A DNA stretch of 36,057 bases from Candidatus Thorarchaeota archaeon (GCA_029858305.1 JAOUFI010000019.1:1-36057); one strand, 5' to 3'; counted from the first letter of the stretch, positions 7,303-17,151 are shown. Translations and numbers: made by a program. Notes: generated by a model from the letters alone, not told the origin.

Positions 7303-8334
7303 ATGAACTCTCTGGAGGCAATTCGCGCATTACCCAAAGTCGAGTTGCATGTACACGTCCTTGGCTCGATACGTCCGTCTACGCTTCTTGATATCATCAT
7401 TGAAGATGATATCAAAGTTGCCTACAAGACTGAACAGGATATAATTAATCGGTTTCAATATACAGACTTTGCCAACTTCATCAGTGTCTATATGGAGATA
7501 ATCAAGTGTATCAAGGATGGAAAGCATTTTGAAACCATCACTTACGAGATGCTTGAAAATTGTGCCAGCTGTAATACGCAGTATGTGGAACTTAGTTTCT
7601 CTCCCATGGATCACATCAAACAAGGCATTGAGTTTGTTACAATAGTTAACGCCATCAATAAAGGTATAAAACGAGCTCACAAAGAGTTTGGGATTCTAAC
7701 AAACATTAGAGTAGACCTCGTTCGCGACTCCGCCATGGAGGAGGCAATGAATATTCTCAGAAGTATTAAAGCCAACTCACATAATATCGTATCAATAGAT
7801 ATTGGAGGAAATGAGAGCGCACACTCGCCGAAGCCCTTTGCTCCAGTCTACAAATGTGCTAGAGAAATGGGTTTGCATCTTGTCGCGCATGCAGGAGAGG
7901 CTGCTGGACCGAAATCGATTTGGGATGCCATTCGATACCTGAATGTAGAGAGGATAGGACATGGAGTCACGGCGCAAGAGGATCCCAACCTTATGGAGTA
8001 TCTGAAGAGAGAAAGAATCGCTATTGAGATGTGCCCTGTAAGCAATTTGAGAACTGGTGTCATTTCATCGATGAGGAATCATCCTATCAGGGATTTCTTT
8101 GATAGAGGGCTATTTGTAAATGTGAATAGCGACGACCCATCTCTCTTTCATACTGACCTGAATAATGAGTACATACAACTACACAAGCATCTTGACTTTA
8201 CACTACCTGAACTTTTTCAGATATCACTGAACGGTGTCGATGCAGCCTTTGTTAATCTACAAAGAAAGACTCAACTAAGAACTCTTTTCATCCGTGAATA
8301 CGATAGGATTCTGGAGTTGATGACACGCTATTGA
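7303..8334 (+). CDS. Adenosine-deaminase-family amidohydrolase
   Basis: A 343-residue TIM-barrel deaminase. Metal ligands and catalytic residues are in place: H16-x-H18 in ELHVH, H196 and E199 in HAGE, H220 in R-I-G-H-G, and D277-D278 in N-S-D-D-P. The S-N-L-R-T-G-V motif near 247-253 is also present. One family position is odd: the first motif reads H-V-H-V-L-G, where adenosine deaminases have H-x-H-L-D-G; that Asp contacts the ribose 5'-OH in the mouse enzyme. The substrate may therefore be adenosine, adenine or another purine-like amine. It is convergent with the next gene, overlapping by seven bases. A purine-salvage role fits but is not shown. Confidence 0.9.
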   Translation: MNSLEAIRALPKVELHVHVLGSIRPSTLLDIIIEDDIKVAYKTEQDIINRFQYTDFANFISVYMEIIKCIKDGKHFETITYEMLENCASCNTQYVELSFSPMDHIKQGIEFVTIVNAINKGIKRAHKEFGILTNIRVDLVRDSAMEEAMNILRSIKANSHNIVSIDIGGNESAHSPKPFAPVYKCAREMGLHLVAHAGEAAGPKSIWDAIRYLNVERIGHGVTAQEDPNLMEYLKRERIAIEMCPVSNLRTGVISSMRNHPIRDFFDRGLFVNVNSDDPSLFHTDLNNEYIQLHKHLDFTLPELFQISLNGVDAAFVNLQRKTQLRTLFIREYDRILELMTRY

Positions 8335-8912
8335 GGTTCTGTCGTTGCCGGAGCCGACTGCTGGGGCGAGGGTGCTTCTTTTTTCATCAAGCTATCTCGC
8401 AGAACTCGTCCGATAACGCCTCCTGCTACCGCAAAGATAAACGAGGAGAGATAGATTATAGGTGAAATGATTATCATCACGACAAGATATAGAAGACCAA
8501 CAATTATGACCTCTATGAGATCACCTTCATAGGTAAAGGAATACACTCCTCGTAGTGAATAAATGACTACAAAGACGAATAGTGTAAGGTATGATTGCTC
8601 CGGTGCCAAGTAATCCACAAAGACCATTGGCGCAATAAGAATAGCAATCAGAATCCCAAATACCCATGTCAAAAGAGTACTCAAAAGAGCATAACCAATT
8701 TTCCCAGCAATAATGCCAATAATTACAGCCATAATGAATATCACTGGGATTGGGCCAGATACCATTGTTAACCAACCAAATACTAAATCGGTTTCGAAGA
8801 TGATTATACCGATAATAACTGCAAGTACTAAATCTCTACTAACCACGTCTTCAACCTCCATAAGCAATAGATTGCACGCATGCATTATGCGACACCATAA
8901 TTGATTACTCAT
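8328..8912 (-). CDS. Polytopic membrane protein, unknown function
   Basis: About 194 residues with roughly five hydrophobic segments rich in Ile, Val and Leu: around DLVLAVIIGIIIF, GPIPVIFIMAVIIGIIAG, LLTWVFGILIAILIAPMVF, YLTLFVFVVIYSL and VIIVGLLYLVVMIIISPIIYL. The C-terminus is a short Pro/Ala/Glu-rich cytoplasmic-looking tail (SPQQSAPATTEPQ). No recognisable active-site motif. ATG at 8912 is used; an ATG at 8861 (MEVEDVV) is possible and would drop 17 polar residues before the first helix. Its last codons overlap the end of the deaminase gene on the other strand. Confidence 0.75.
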   Translation of the reverse strand: MSNQLWCRIMHACNLLLMEVEDVVSRDLVLAVIIGIIIFETDLVFGWLTMVSGPIPVIFIMAVIIGIIAGKIGYALLSTLLTWVFGILIAILIAPMVFVDYLAPEQSYLTLFVFVVIYSLRGVYSFTYEGDLIEVIIVGLLYLVVMIIISPIIYLSSFIFAVAGGVIGRVLRDSLMKKEAPSPQQSAPATTEPQ

Positions 8913-9032
8913 TTTCTTATCAATTCGATGTTCTCAAAAATAGTGCTTGCTTTCCAAGAATTTATAGCAGAGGTCTCTTTTACACTCTGATATCAATTCA
9001 AAAAGATTGATACTGTTGTAAGGTGCGGGATA

Positions 9033-9743
9033 ATGACAAAGGTTCTAGCCATTAATGGCAGCGCACGAATGGAAAAGGGATTCACAAAGAAACTACTGAA
9101 TGCGTTTCTTGAGGGCATGAAGGAAGAGGATGCTACGATTGATTTAGTCTATGCTAAACGGCTCAAAATCAGACCTTGTCTGGGGGATTTTGATTGCTGG
9201 TATGAGAAGGTTGGAGAGTGCGTTCAAGCCGATGATATGCAGGATCTTTATGTTAAGCTGCGAGGGACGGATATACTAATACTTGCTACTCCTATATACC
9301 TACCACTCCCGGGGGAAATGCAAAACCTCCTAAATCGGCTTATGCCACTTGTTGAGCCAATTCTCGAATTCCAAGATGGAAGAACTCGTGCACGTTTTCA
9401 TGAGAACGTGAGAATTTCAAAGATAGTCCTAGTCACAGTTGGCGGCTGGTGGGAGAAAGCAAATGCAGATACTGTGGTACGCATCGCAGAAGAGCTTGCA
9501 AAGGACCTCAGCGTTGAATTTTCGGGAGCACTCATCAGACCCCACGCTTTTCTTTTGAGTGAGAACGAAGAGAAAGCCTTTGAGGTTTTAAATGCTGCAA
9601 AGATTGCTGGTGCTCAGCTAGTAAGAGAGGGTAAGATGTCAAAGGACACATTAGAGATTATCAGTCAACCACTCATATCCGAGGAAGACCTCAGAGAGAG
9701 ATACAATAAGATGTATCAAAAAACGAAGAAATCTACTCTTTAA
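9033..9743 (+). CDS. NADPH-dependent FMN reductase / iron-sulfur-flavoprotein-like protein
   Basis: A 236-residue flavodoxin-fold protein. It opens with K-V-L-A-I-N-G-S-A-R, the FMN-phosphate loop of the NADPH-dependent FMN reductase family, followed by G-F-T-K-K-L-L helix entry. Residues near 85-97 (D-I-L-I-L-A-T-P-I-Y-L) form the second FMN loop. Three cysteines (P-C-L-G-D-F-D-C and G-E-C-V) lie where iron-sulfur flavoproteins carry their cluster cysteines, but spacing differs and only three are seen. It probably moves electrons with bound FMN in the cytoplasm. It stands alone with its own upstream region and a GGTG site before the ATG. Confidence 0.85.
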   Translation: MTKVLAINGSARMEKGFTKKLLNAFLEGMKEEDATIDLVYAKRLKIRPCLGDFDCWYEKVGECVQADDMQDLYVKLRGTDILILATPIYLPLPGEMQNLLNRLMPLVEPILEFQDGRTRARFHENVRISKIVLVTVGGWWEKANADTVVRIAEELAKDLSVEFSGALIRPHAFLLSENEEKAFEVLNAAKIAGAQLVREGKMSKDTLEIISQPLISEEDLRERYNKMYQKTKKSTL

Positions 9744-9833
9744 TCTAGAACAGGTTGAAGAGTATTACTACCTCATACGGATCTCCCTTGAAACTTCTAG
9801 TTATATCTCAAAGCAGCATATCGACGAATTGGT

Positions 9834-12644
9834 TTATCGCCTACGACGCATAAGAATATACACTATCAACAATAGTACGATGACAGATCCAATTACAATG
9901 GGTAAATTGTCGATTAGAAACGCGATGATGTCAGTTGCTTCAGATGCTGGAGCTTGTACTGTATAAGAGCCTTCAGCTGATACGGCAATATTTCCTGCAA
10001 AATCAGTTGCTTTGACACGGTATTTGACTGTCATGTCAACAGGTGCAGGAGGTATAAAGCCCGTGTGCACTCCACTGAGGTAAGTCGTGAACATCGTATT
10101 GACAGAAGCCCAGTTATCAAGAGAGAACTCAATAATCACTGATGCCAATCCAGAGGCGTTTGGTGGCTCTGAAGCAGTAGCTGTGACTATGACATAGCTT
10201 CCTTCATAGACAGCTGCAGTTGCATTGTGCTCTACTAAAGATATAATTGGACTGATTCTATCATCGACAAGATACGAGAATCCTAGGTTTAGGCTGGCAA
10301 TAGCGCTGTTATTCGTAGAAATAATTACGTAGTCAATCTGAGTGCCATAACTATGGGCAGCAACTGTTGTTGAATAGATACCTCCTGAAAGAGTCATATT
10401 AACTAGTGTCAAACTTTGCCAATCATCATCGGTCCATTGGAACGAGATGTAGTCTGCATTTGATATATTTGCAGTCACAGTGACTGCGTCAATGTATTGA
10501 GGTGAAACTGGATTCTGATTTATTTCATGAATGATTGGTATCTTTTTAGTTTCTAATATCGCACGACTCACATTGAGTTTGCCATATCCCCATGCATTAT
10601 TGCCTATTGCGGGAAACGGAGAAATAGCTCCTGTATAAGCATCAGTATAAGCTGAAGCTTCGATGATGTACTTCGCAAGAGAACCACAGTCTTTGTTTAG
10701 CTGCAACATTAAGGCTACTGCGCCAGCAACATGAGGACCGGCAGCACTTGTTCCACTGAAGAGCTGATATCCTCCAAACATTGGATTCAACGGTAATCCA
10801 CCAACCCCCGTCATCCAACTAGCCCAAGCAGAATCACTTGACCAGGAAGATACAACATCCCACCCACCGGGAGCGGAAACCGACATCTTTGGAATGTTAT
10901 CAATTCGAGGCCCACATGAAGAATAAGGAGCTATAAAACCATAGCCTGGTGACCAGAGATTTCGAGACATATAAGATGCTACAGATATTGCTGTATCAGC
11001 GGTAGAAGGCCAGGTGATGGTGAATTGGTTATTCCACCAACCATCACTTATAGTCCAGATAGCACCTCCACTCCATGATGTTGCGTCATCTGCAATATAG
11101 AAGTGATAACCTGCGGAGTTGGGATTTATTATATCGACATGCCAAGGAGTTGTGTCTTTGATAGTACCTTTGATATTAATGGCGATCATTGAGGTACCTC
11201 TCATCGATTTCGCCGTAAATGACTGAACAGTAACATTCAAGGTAGCTGGACTGCTTACCCAATTGTTATACCCAGTGCCAGGATTCAAAATATGCGAAAT
11301 AAAGCCAGTTGGAACAGGCTCTTGAATGATTATCTGTGCTTGGTTAACTGGTTGATTGCAGAGGATTGTTATATACAATTCAGAAATTCCAAGCCCGGAG
11401 GGAACTTCAAAGCGCGTTGTGAATATGATATTTGACAATCCAGTTCTCTGGGCATGACGGTATCCACCAAACAGATTTCCAGCAGGAACAATTACTGGAA
11501 TTCCGCTTCTTGTTAAGGAGTCAATCATGAGCTCGACATTACTTGACCCGTCGAGATATTCATAGGTCCAAGAACCTACCTCGATAATAATGACATCTGC
11601 GCCATGATCCCGCGCCCAGATTAAACCTTCTTCTACAGTTAAGCCGTCAGAGTCAAAGATGTCAATCATCATTAATTCAGCATCTGGTGCAATACCTACG
11701 AATTGGCGATAGCCTAGCTGTCCACCATTGAGAATTCCAGCTACTCCCGTGCCATGTCCATGGGTGTCGTAGTGAGTACTTGAGGTGAGATTCACTCCTC
11801 GCTCCCAGACCTCTATATTCAGACCATTCTTCTCGACAATATACTTTGTTTTTGGTGTTTTGAGAGCAATAAGATTCTCTCCAATGTTCAGAACATTATT
11901 AGAGTTTGTATCAGCCACAACGAAAAAGGTATCACCATCATCAATAGCTCCCAGAATTGTCCCATTGTCCAGCCAGATCCAATCAATATCAGTCTCATAG
12001 ACAGAGTTTCTGTTGGTATCGGTGACATAGAGAATCTCATTGCTCGAAATAGCAAAGTCATTATTGAGGTCGATGCCATCAGTTCCATTGTCAAACTGCA
12101 AGTTCCCAGGACTATACCAATTATACGATTCACCGTCTGCGTAGAAGAAGTCTGGGTGACGCCACTGAATTCCTGTGTCAAGGTCGGCAATTAAAATGTC
12201 TTTTCCTGTAAGATTCTGTAATTCATAATCCTTCATAGACCAAGCTAAATTTGTGTATGTTTCAGCAATTGAAACATCCCGAGGTGAGTGGTAATTCTGA
12301 TTCTTCAAGGGTTCAGCGTTCCGATACAACGGATGCAAAGCAAGTGTGTTAAGTGCACTCTCTGAAACCTCAACGATATAGACTGAACCAATATGCTGTG
12401 GATTCAATCCAAAAGATATCCCCATATTCTCAAATTCTAGAATCTCACTATTTGTCAATTCACGTTCAAAAGAAATTGAAACACGACTGACCGGTTCATC
12501 AAGATTAAGGATTGAGAGTTCAGGCTCAACAACAGATTCTGGAAATTCCATCTGATTTGAAGTATTCATGTTGGAACTTGGAACAGGTCCAACACTCAAC
12601 ATCAAAAAGACAAGTATGATAGACAAAATTGCTTTTGAAGGCAT
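9834..12644 (-). CDS. Secreted, membrane-anchored subtilisin-like serine protease (S8)
   Basis: A 936-residue protein from the ATG at 12644, which has GAGGGAG just upstream (an in-frame GTG at 12683 is less likely). A signal peptide covers about residues 1-22, followed by a propeptide-like region. The catalytic triad is D156 (A-D-L-D-T-G), H297 (G-H-G-T-G-V-A-G) and S633 (F-S-G-T-S-A-A-G-P); N390 in V-P-A-G-N is the oxyanion residue. Between Asp and His is an insert of about 140 residues with Asp/Asn-rich calcium-loop-like segments. The C-terminal part has beta-sandwich-like segments, then a membrane helix (IVIGSVIVLLLIVYIL) and a final MRRRR anchor. It should act outside the cell, held to the membrane. 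Confidence 0.93.
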   Translation of the reverse strand: MPSKAILSIILVFLMLSVGPVPSSNMNTSNQMEFPESVVEPELSILNLDEPVSRVSISFERELTNSEILEFENMGISFGLNPQHIGSVYIVEVSESALNTLALHPLYRNAEPLKNQNYHSPRDVSIAETYTNLAWSMKDYELQNLTGKDILIADLDTGIQWRHPDFFYADGESYNWYSPGNLQFDNGTDGIDLNNDFAISSNEILYVTDTNRNSVYETDIDWIWLDNGTILGAIDDGDTFFVVADTNSNNVLNIGENLIALKTPKTKYIVEKNGLNIEVWERGVNLTSSTHYDTHGHGTGVAGILNGGQLGYRQFVGIAPDAELMMIDIFDSDGLTVEEGLIWARDHGADVIIIEVGSWTYEYLDGSSNVELMIDSLTRSGIPVIVPAGNLFGGYRHAQRTGLSNIIFTTRFEVPSGLGISELYITILCNQPVNQAQIIIQEPVPTGFISHILNPGTGYNNWVSSPATLNVTVQSFTAKSMRGTSMIAINIKGTIKDTTPWHVDIINPNSAGYHFYIADDATSWSGGAIWTISDGWWNNQFTITWPSTADTAISVASYMSRNLWSPGYGFIAPYSSCGPRIDNIPKMSVSAPGGWDVVSSWSSDSAWASWMTGVGGLPLNPMFGGYQLFSGTSAAGPHVAGAVALMLQLNKDCGSLAKYIIEASAYTDAYTGAISPFPAIGNNAWGYGKLNVSRAILETKKIPIIHEINQNPVSPQYIDAVTVTANISNADYISFQWTDDDWQSLTLVNMTLSGGIYSTTVAAHSYGTQIDYVIISTNNSAIASLNLGFSYLVDDRISPIISLVEHNATAAVYEGSYVIVTATASEPPNASGLASVIIEFSLDNWASVNTMFTTYLSGVHTGFIPPAPVDMTVKYRVKATDFAGNIAVSAEGSYTVQAPASEATDIIAFLIDNLPIVIGSVIVLLLIVYILMRRRR

Positions 12645-12788
12645 GGCGCTCCCTCTTTCACGATGGAGTGCATAATTGCACACATACTAATAAGTTCATT
12701 CTGACTCATTTGGCTCATCCAAACGAAGTACAAGATTAGAATATATTTCTGCGATAGATAGGAGTACATCCATTAGGAGATAGTACGA

Positions 12789-13688
12789 ATGGATGAGAGC
12801 GATGAACACACGGAGAAATTTGAAACAAAGACTAAAATCTCATGGAAATTTGTTATATCAATCGAACTGCTTGTAATCACAACTATTGCAATCACAGTTT
12901 ATTTCACATACCGTGGTATGTTCCCATTTGATGCCGAACGTGGTATCTACAGGATACTGCCTGGAGATACTCTAGTTGATTTCATTTGGCTGTACATACT
13001 TTCAGGCCTTACTGGGTTAGTGTTGTTTTTTATCACGCCAAATATATCCAAAGCCCTACTAAGAGTGCACAGATCAATTCGCGGCAAGAATGCTCGTTAC
13101 TACTTCCAGACAATCGATCATCAAGTAAACGGCATTGGTCAATTAAGAAGAACGTTAATTCCAGCATTTGCCGCCCTAGGCATAGCCTATTCTATCTCAA
13201 ATATACAGACAATCGCCAATGCGATTTTTGTCTCAGAAGGTTTTATCGCTATAGAGGAAACTCAAACTATTATTTCCAGCCTGTCACTCCTCTTTATTCT
13301 TCTACTATTTGCGTGTTTCATCTTGATTGTATTTACCCCCATATGGCTATTGCAGGATAGTGGATTGGTCTGTGAATTAGAAAAGAAGCCAGGAGCTATT
13401 TCAGAGATTGAAGGGGTTGGGAACTGGTATCTGAAGATGATGAAGGGATTTGCAGGAATTTCAACAATTGTCGCATACATCTTCACCGTTATACAGACTA
13501 TAGGGTGGTATCAATCGGCGCTGCAGTCGCCACCAGAAGGCGGATTTTCTGTACTGATCCTCCTAGTGCCCGTCGCAGCTGTTGCAGCTGCACCATTACT
13601 TGCGCTAGGTCCTATACTGCTCATATTTGTCGCGTATGAGGTTTCTCTTAGAAGGAGCCTTCCTAAGCTTCAGGGTGTAGAGCATTGA
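12789..13688 (+). CDS. Polytopic membrane protein, unknown function
   Basis: A 299-residue protein with an acidic, soluble N-terminus (MDESDEHTEKF) and about six membrane helices. Segments include FVISIELLVITTIAITVYF, LYILSGLTGLVLFFI, LIPAFAALGIAYSI, LSLLFILLLFACFILIVF, IVAYIFTVIQTIGW and LLVPVAAVAAAPLLALGPILLI. No catalytic motif was found. GGAGAT precedes the ATG by a normal distance. It is divergent from the subtilase gene and convergent with the beta-helix gene. Confidence 0.75.
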   Translation: MDESDEHTEKFETKTKISWKFVISIELLVITTIAITVYFTYRGMFPFDAERGIYRILPGDTLVDFIWLYILSGLTGLVLFFITPNISKALLRVHRSIRGKNARYYFQTIDHQVNGIGQLRRTLIPAFAALGIAYSISNIQTIANAIFVSEGFIAIEETQTIISSLSLLFILLLFACFILIVFTPIWLLQDSGLVCELEKKPGAISEIEGVGNWYLKMMKGFAGISTIVAYIFTVIQTIGWYQSALQSPPEGGFSVLILLVPVAAVAAAPLLALGPILLIFVAYEVSLRRSLPKLQGVEH

Positions 13689-13726
13689 GTTTCAATCCAG
13701 ATACCAATAGGATGACACTTCACCCG

Positions 13727-14437
13727 TTACTCTGCTTTACCATTGCTAAACCGGGAAACCTGTAGCAGTGCTACGAACGGAGTTAAGGGGAGAGGTATTG
13801 TCAAGGTAAAGAGGCCTAGAAGAATCATAACAACTAGGACCGACAGAACGATGCGTTTCATTCGGAGATGATCAATCTCACCTCCAGCATAGAGCCAGAA
13901 GCTTCTAACCACCAAAGCTGAGAGCAAGAACCATAGCAAGCCAAATAGAACATAATAGAGAGAAATCTGAAAATCACCTGTTAATGGAAAGATGAATTCT
14001 AATGGATGATGTCCCCACGAGGGATATTCTGTCCAAGATATAACACCAAACGGAGTAGCTCCTAAGACAAGCCAACGAGAGGGGCTATAGGCAGGGAAGT
14101 ATAGGAAAACATCAGTGGGCAAGAGTGCTGCGATTAAAAGAGGTAATGTGAGTCGTTCTTTGAAATCCCAATCAGTGGAATACCGATCGATAAGAGCTCT
14201 CCGCCTTATGCGCTTTGTTCCTATGGTTATAAGGATGAAGCAGCCAAGGAATACGAGGAAGATTGATGCAGTCATACCGACAATAAGGACATTGTTCTTT
14301 GGTGAAGGATCAGTATCAAAGGATCCTGCTGAACCAGGGATGGGATACCAACCATAACCAATATAGTCGTCCCACCAGTTTTGGAACCATAAATTATCTT
14401 CTCCATTATCTTCAGCATTAAGGTAAATAGTTGGCAC
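13727..14437 (-). pseudogene. C-terminal half of a frameshifted beta-helix membrane protein (membrane part)
   Basis: 236 codons in the frame after the break. The first 40 residues (Y-L-N-A-E-D-N-G-E-D-N through W-W-D-D-Y-I-G-Y-G and Y-P-I-P-G-S-A-G-S) are the typical last turn of a NosD/right-handed beta-helix domain, not a natural N-terminus. About five hydrophobic segments follow, starting with VLIVGMTASIFLVFLGCFILI and ending with IVLSVLVVMILLGLFTLTI. Its first codon is a GTG without a ribosome site. I read it as the continuation of the 14418-15416 frame. If the frameshift is real, this half may be untranslated; if it is an assembly error, the two are one gene. Confidence 0.75.
14418..14423 (-). 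other. Single-base frameshift site joining the two beta-helix frames
   Basis: On the minus strand the join reads AAC TAT TTA CCT TAA TGC. Removing one T gives AAC TAT TTA CCT AAT GCT GAA GAT, or N-Y-L-P-N-A-E-D-N-G, which continues the beta-helix end motif without a gap. The extra base therefore lies in the CCTTAA stretch. Confidence 0.75.
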
Positions 14438-15416
14438 CGAACATGTTTCTCGAGTAATTACAGTTGGTACTCCATGTCAATAGACCTTGATCATTATTAT
14501 GAATTATATTGGACTCGAATAGGCAGTCATGACCATTAAAAATAGATCCATATCGGTATGTGGATACATTATTGTTGACAATCCTAGAATTCGTCACATT
14601 GTACAAAGACAATCCACAAGAGCCTTGAGGCCCTATAGTACATTGAACGGTGTTGTTAACAATTGCACCACCATGTGAAGAATAGATGAAAATCCCCTCA
14701 TCAGAAAAACTCTGGACGCTATTATTTCGAATCATAAAATTAGGGCACATGCCTACTATAATTCCATCATCACCATTAATACCACTAATATTGTTTAATG
14801 CCACTTCAAGGCTTGGGCAATCGTATGCCCAGATTCCGTCAACTGACGAAAACAGAATTGAACTCAAAATGGTGCATGTGAGACAGCTTTCAAGGCGGAC
14901 ACACCACCACCCAGTATCAAAAACACATTCTTCAATAGAGCAGTCTTCACAATTCTCGAGGAAGATACCAGAAGCATATGATTCGATTGAGGAATTTTCA
15001 ATACGACCATTTGTCACATTCTGGAAATGCACGCTATATCGACCAGCTTCACTATTAGTTTGAAGTAAGCAACCAGATACTGCGAAGAACACGTTCGTGT
15101 TTGATATGTTCAAACAACATCCATCGAAATCTATGCTCAATGCTTCGATTACATACGGACTCTCTTCGGTTCCATTTCCAGGCCATCCTTGGAGAATAAA
15201 GTCTTGATTGCTTGAGATATTGATCGAGCTATGTGGTGTAGTATCAGCCAAGCTTACGCCTTTAACCCCTTCAGGAGCTGCAATCCTGTTTTGAATGAAA
15301 AACGCGGACTGAAAAACTGGACCAAAGAAAGATTGTGCGACCAAAAGAAGTGCACATAGTAACATCACTCTAGCGTGATACACAGCTCTCAACTCTATCT
15401 CCGCATACATTTGCAT
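14418..15416 (-). pseudogene. N-terminal half of a frameshifted secreted beta-helix (NosD-like) protein
   Basis: 332 codons. A signal peptide covers about residues 16-36 (RVMLLCALLLVAQSFFGPVF). From about 60 on, repeated short turns rich in Asn, Ser and Ile (I-S-N-T-N-V, G-I-F-L-E-N-C-E-D-C-S-I, R-I-V-N-N-N-V) mark a right-handed parallel beta-helix like those in periplasmic copper-binding NosD and pectate-lyase-fold proteins. The frame stops at a TAA within the last helix turn, 14418-14420, exactly where the next frame continues the fold. This half alone would be released from the cell; with the second half it would be membrane-bound. Confidence 0.8.
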
Positions 15417-15552
15417 ACAGAGGAATATAACCTCTGTGGAGTTTCACACTCGAAAGTTTGGGGCTATCAAGTAAATTGAAGTATATCAATCAGAAAGCTG
15501 CGTTGAACGGCAAGATAATATCGGACATCCAATATAGATTAGATGAACAAAG

Positions 15553-15900
15553 ATGACGCGTTTAAGCGAACCGAGTTTCGAAGATATCATCACTCTTGTT
15601 GCGCAGCTTGTTCCTGACATCCCTGAACCAAGTAAGATAATGTTCGAAATTGAACATAAAGACAAGGTTCTTTGGCTTGAAGGCTGGTGCGACGGGTGTA
15701 TAGCGGGAAAGGGATTCCCACCTAAGGGAAAAGGAAAGCTTCAAGAAAAATTAGATCACATTAGAAATCTGACCCCGGGATTCTTGAAGGAGCGAGCAGA
15801 AGAGAAAGGCATGATAGTACAGCATTCAGGATTCATACCACTGGATGATAAGGAGTTCCTCTATGGAGTGTCCTGGGCAATTTTCAAAGAGATGAAATGA
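15553..15900 (+). CDS. Small unknown protein with a CxxC motif
   Basis: A 115-residue soluble protein, family not recognised. Visible pieces are an N-terminal helix (FEDIITLVAQLVPDI), a hydrophobic strand (VLWLEGW), a W-C46-D-G-C49-I-A-G-K-G motif with a Gly/Lys-rich loop after it, and a C-terminal stretch (FIPLDDKEFLYGVSWAIFKEM). The CxxC followed by a basic glycine loop could bind a metal or nucleotide, but that is a guess. It lies alone between two secreted-protein genes on the other strand. No clear ribosome site precedes the ATG. Confidence 0.65.
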   Translation: MTRLSEPSFEDIITLVAQLVPDIPEPSKIMFEIEHKDKVLWLEGWCDGCIAGKGFPPKGKGKLQEKLDHIRNLTPGFLKERAEEKGMIVQHSGFIPLDDKEFLYGVSWAIFKEMK

Positions 15901-15951
15901 TCTCAATCCTGGTTTCCTCTAATTATCGCCTCCGTTGACTAGTGAAATGCA

Positions 15952-17151
15952 TCACAACCCCCAGTATGCCTGGAGAAAGTCCCACCACCCTTCATGCGGA
16001 AACTGCATGGCTAGATACAAGTCGCCATGCCAGAGGACATTATTGCTGAAGGATCCATAGGAACTTGGGAAAAAGATTCCCATACCTTCAGCTGAGGATA
16101 AAGCGGTACTTGTCACAACATAGATTGATGTCGAGAGAGTTCCATTCAATTCTGCCGCATAGGGGACATTGTTAACTGCCAAGGATTTTACGAATGTTGG
16201 CAGATCGATGTATGCTTCCCAACCATACTCGGACCAACCCAAATTACCCTCGCCCTTTGCTTCTGCAATCATTTCGTGAGCCGTTTCTCTATCAGCAAGA
16301 AGAAGACTCTCCAAAGCGTCGGTCATACTCCCGAGTTGCTGGACTATCAAGTCAACAAAACTCATGTCAATGGAAGCTAGCTCCACAAGCCGCGAGGCAG
16401 GGCGTTTTGCTTCATAGAATGCGATATAATTATCAACAATGGTCTTCGATAGATCAAATGCACTCATTGTTGGACTTGCAACTAGGTCTTCAAGTATCAT
16501 TCCGTAGGGATAGCCCCAGTTTGGCACGTATCCCTCTGTGGCAACTAGATATTCAATGTCCAAGCCTGCCCAGACATATTCGTACGCAACTTCAATCATT
16601 CCCTCAACACAAGCATCAAAGGCTAGAATGTCAATTTGGAAGCCTGAGAGAGCACTCGATATTTCTTGATGAGATAAGTAATCCTCAGGGTGGTCATCCC
16701 AACAACAACCCCTGAAGTCATCGCCATGGTCCCACAACACAAGAGCATAGTTGTCAGCTCTGAAATGCTTTGTTGAGAACTTGACAAAATCCGTGAGTGT
16801 ATCGGGATCGCCCATGTTTGTTTCAATCCCATTGAGTGCGAATCCGTCTACCAAATTAAGAATTCCAGCGTCGACCTTGTATAAATTGGCCACATCATCG
16901 TACCTGTCCCAGAGTACAATTACATTGACGTTCTCGGTTGATCCTACGGTCATCATATCCTCAACGTTCACGCTGCTATAGTAATCAAGATTGTTGTCTG
17001 CATCCAGATACACCATAATAGTCCATTGGGCTCCTGGTCTTGCATGAACAGATATGACGGGTAGAATTGCTGGAACTACAAGAATCATAGCCAGCATTAC
17101 CGTGATGATTTTCTTAAGAGTAGGTTGAATTCCTACATGTTCTCTAATCAT
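15952..17151 (-). CDS. Secreted clostripain-like (C11) cysteine peptidase
   Basis: A 399-residue protein from the ATG at 17151, chosen over a TTG at 17202 because GGAGTG/GAGCGAG lies immediately before it. A signal peptide spans about residues 14-38 (IITVMLAMILVVPAILPVISVHA). The mature part starts with W-T-I-M-V-Y-L-D-A-D-N-N-L, the hallmark first strand of C11 peptidases. The catalytic dyad is H142 in L-W-D-H-G-D and C181 in A-F-D-A-C-V-E-G. These caspase-fold enzymes usually cut after Arg or Lys. No membrane anchor is seen, so it should be free outside the cell. It has the same orientation as nrdD; the displaced nrdD tails lie upstream of it. Confidence 0.92.
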   Translation of the reverse strand: MIREHVGIQPTLKKIITVMLAMILVVPAILPVISVHARPGAQWTIMVYLDADNNLDYYSSVNVEDMMTVGSTENVNVIVLWDRYDDVANLYKVDAGILNLVDGFALNGIETNMGDPDTLTDFVKFSTKHFRADNYALVLWDHGDDFRGCCWDDHPEDYLSHQEISSALSGFQIDILAFDACVEGMIEVAYEYVWAGLDIEYLVATEGYVPNWGYPYGMILEDLVASPTMSAFDLSKTIVDNYIAFYEAKRPASRLVELASIDMSFVDLIVQQLGSMTDALESLLLADRETAHEMIAEAKGEGNLGWSEYGWEAYIDLPTFVKSLAVNNVPYAAELNGTLSTSIYVVTSTALSSAEGMGIFFPSSYGSFSNNVLWHGDLYLAMQFPHEGWWDFLQAYWGL

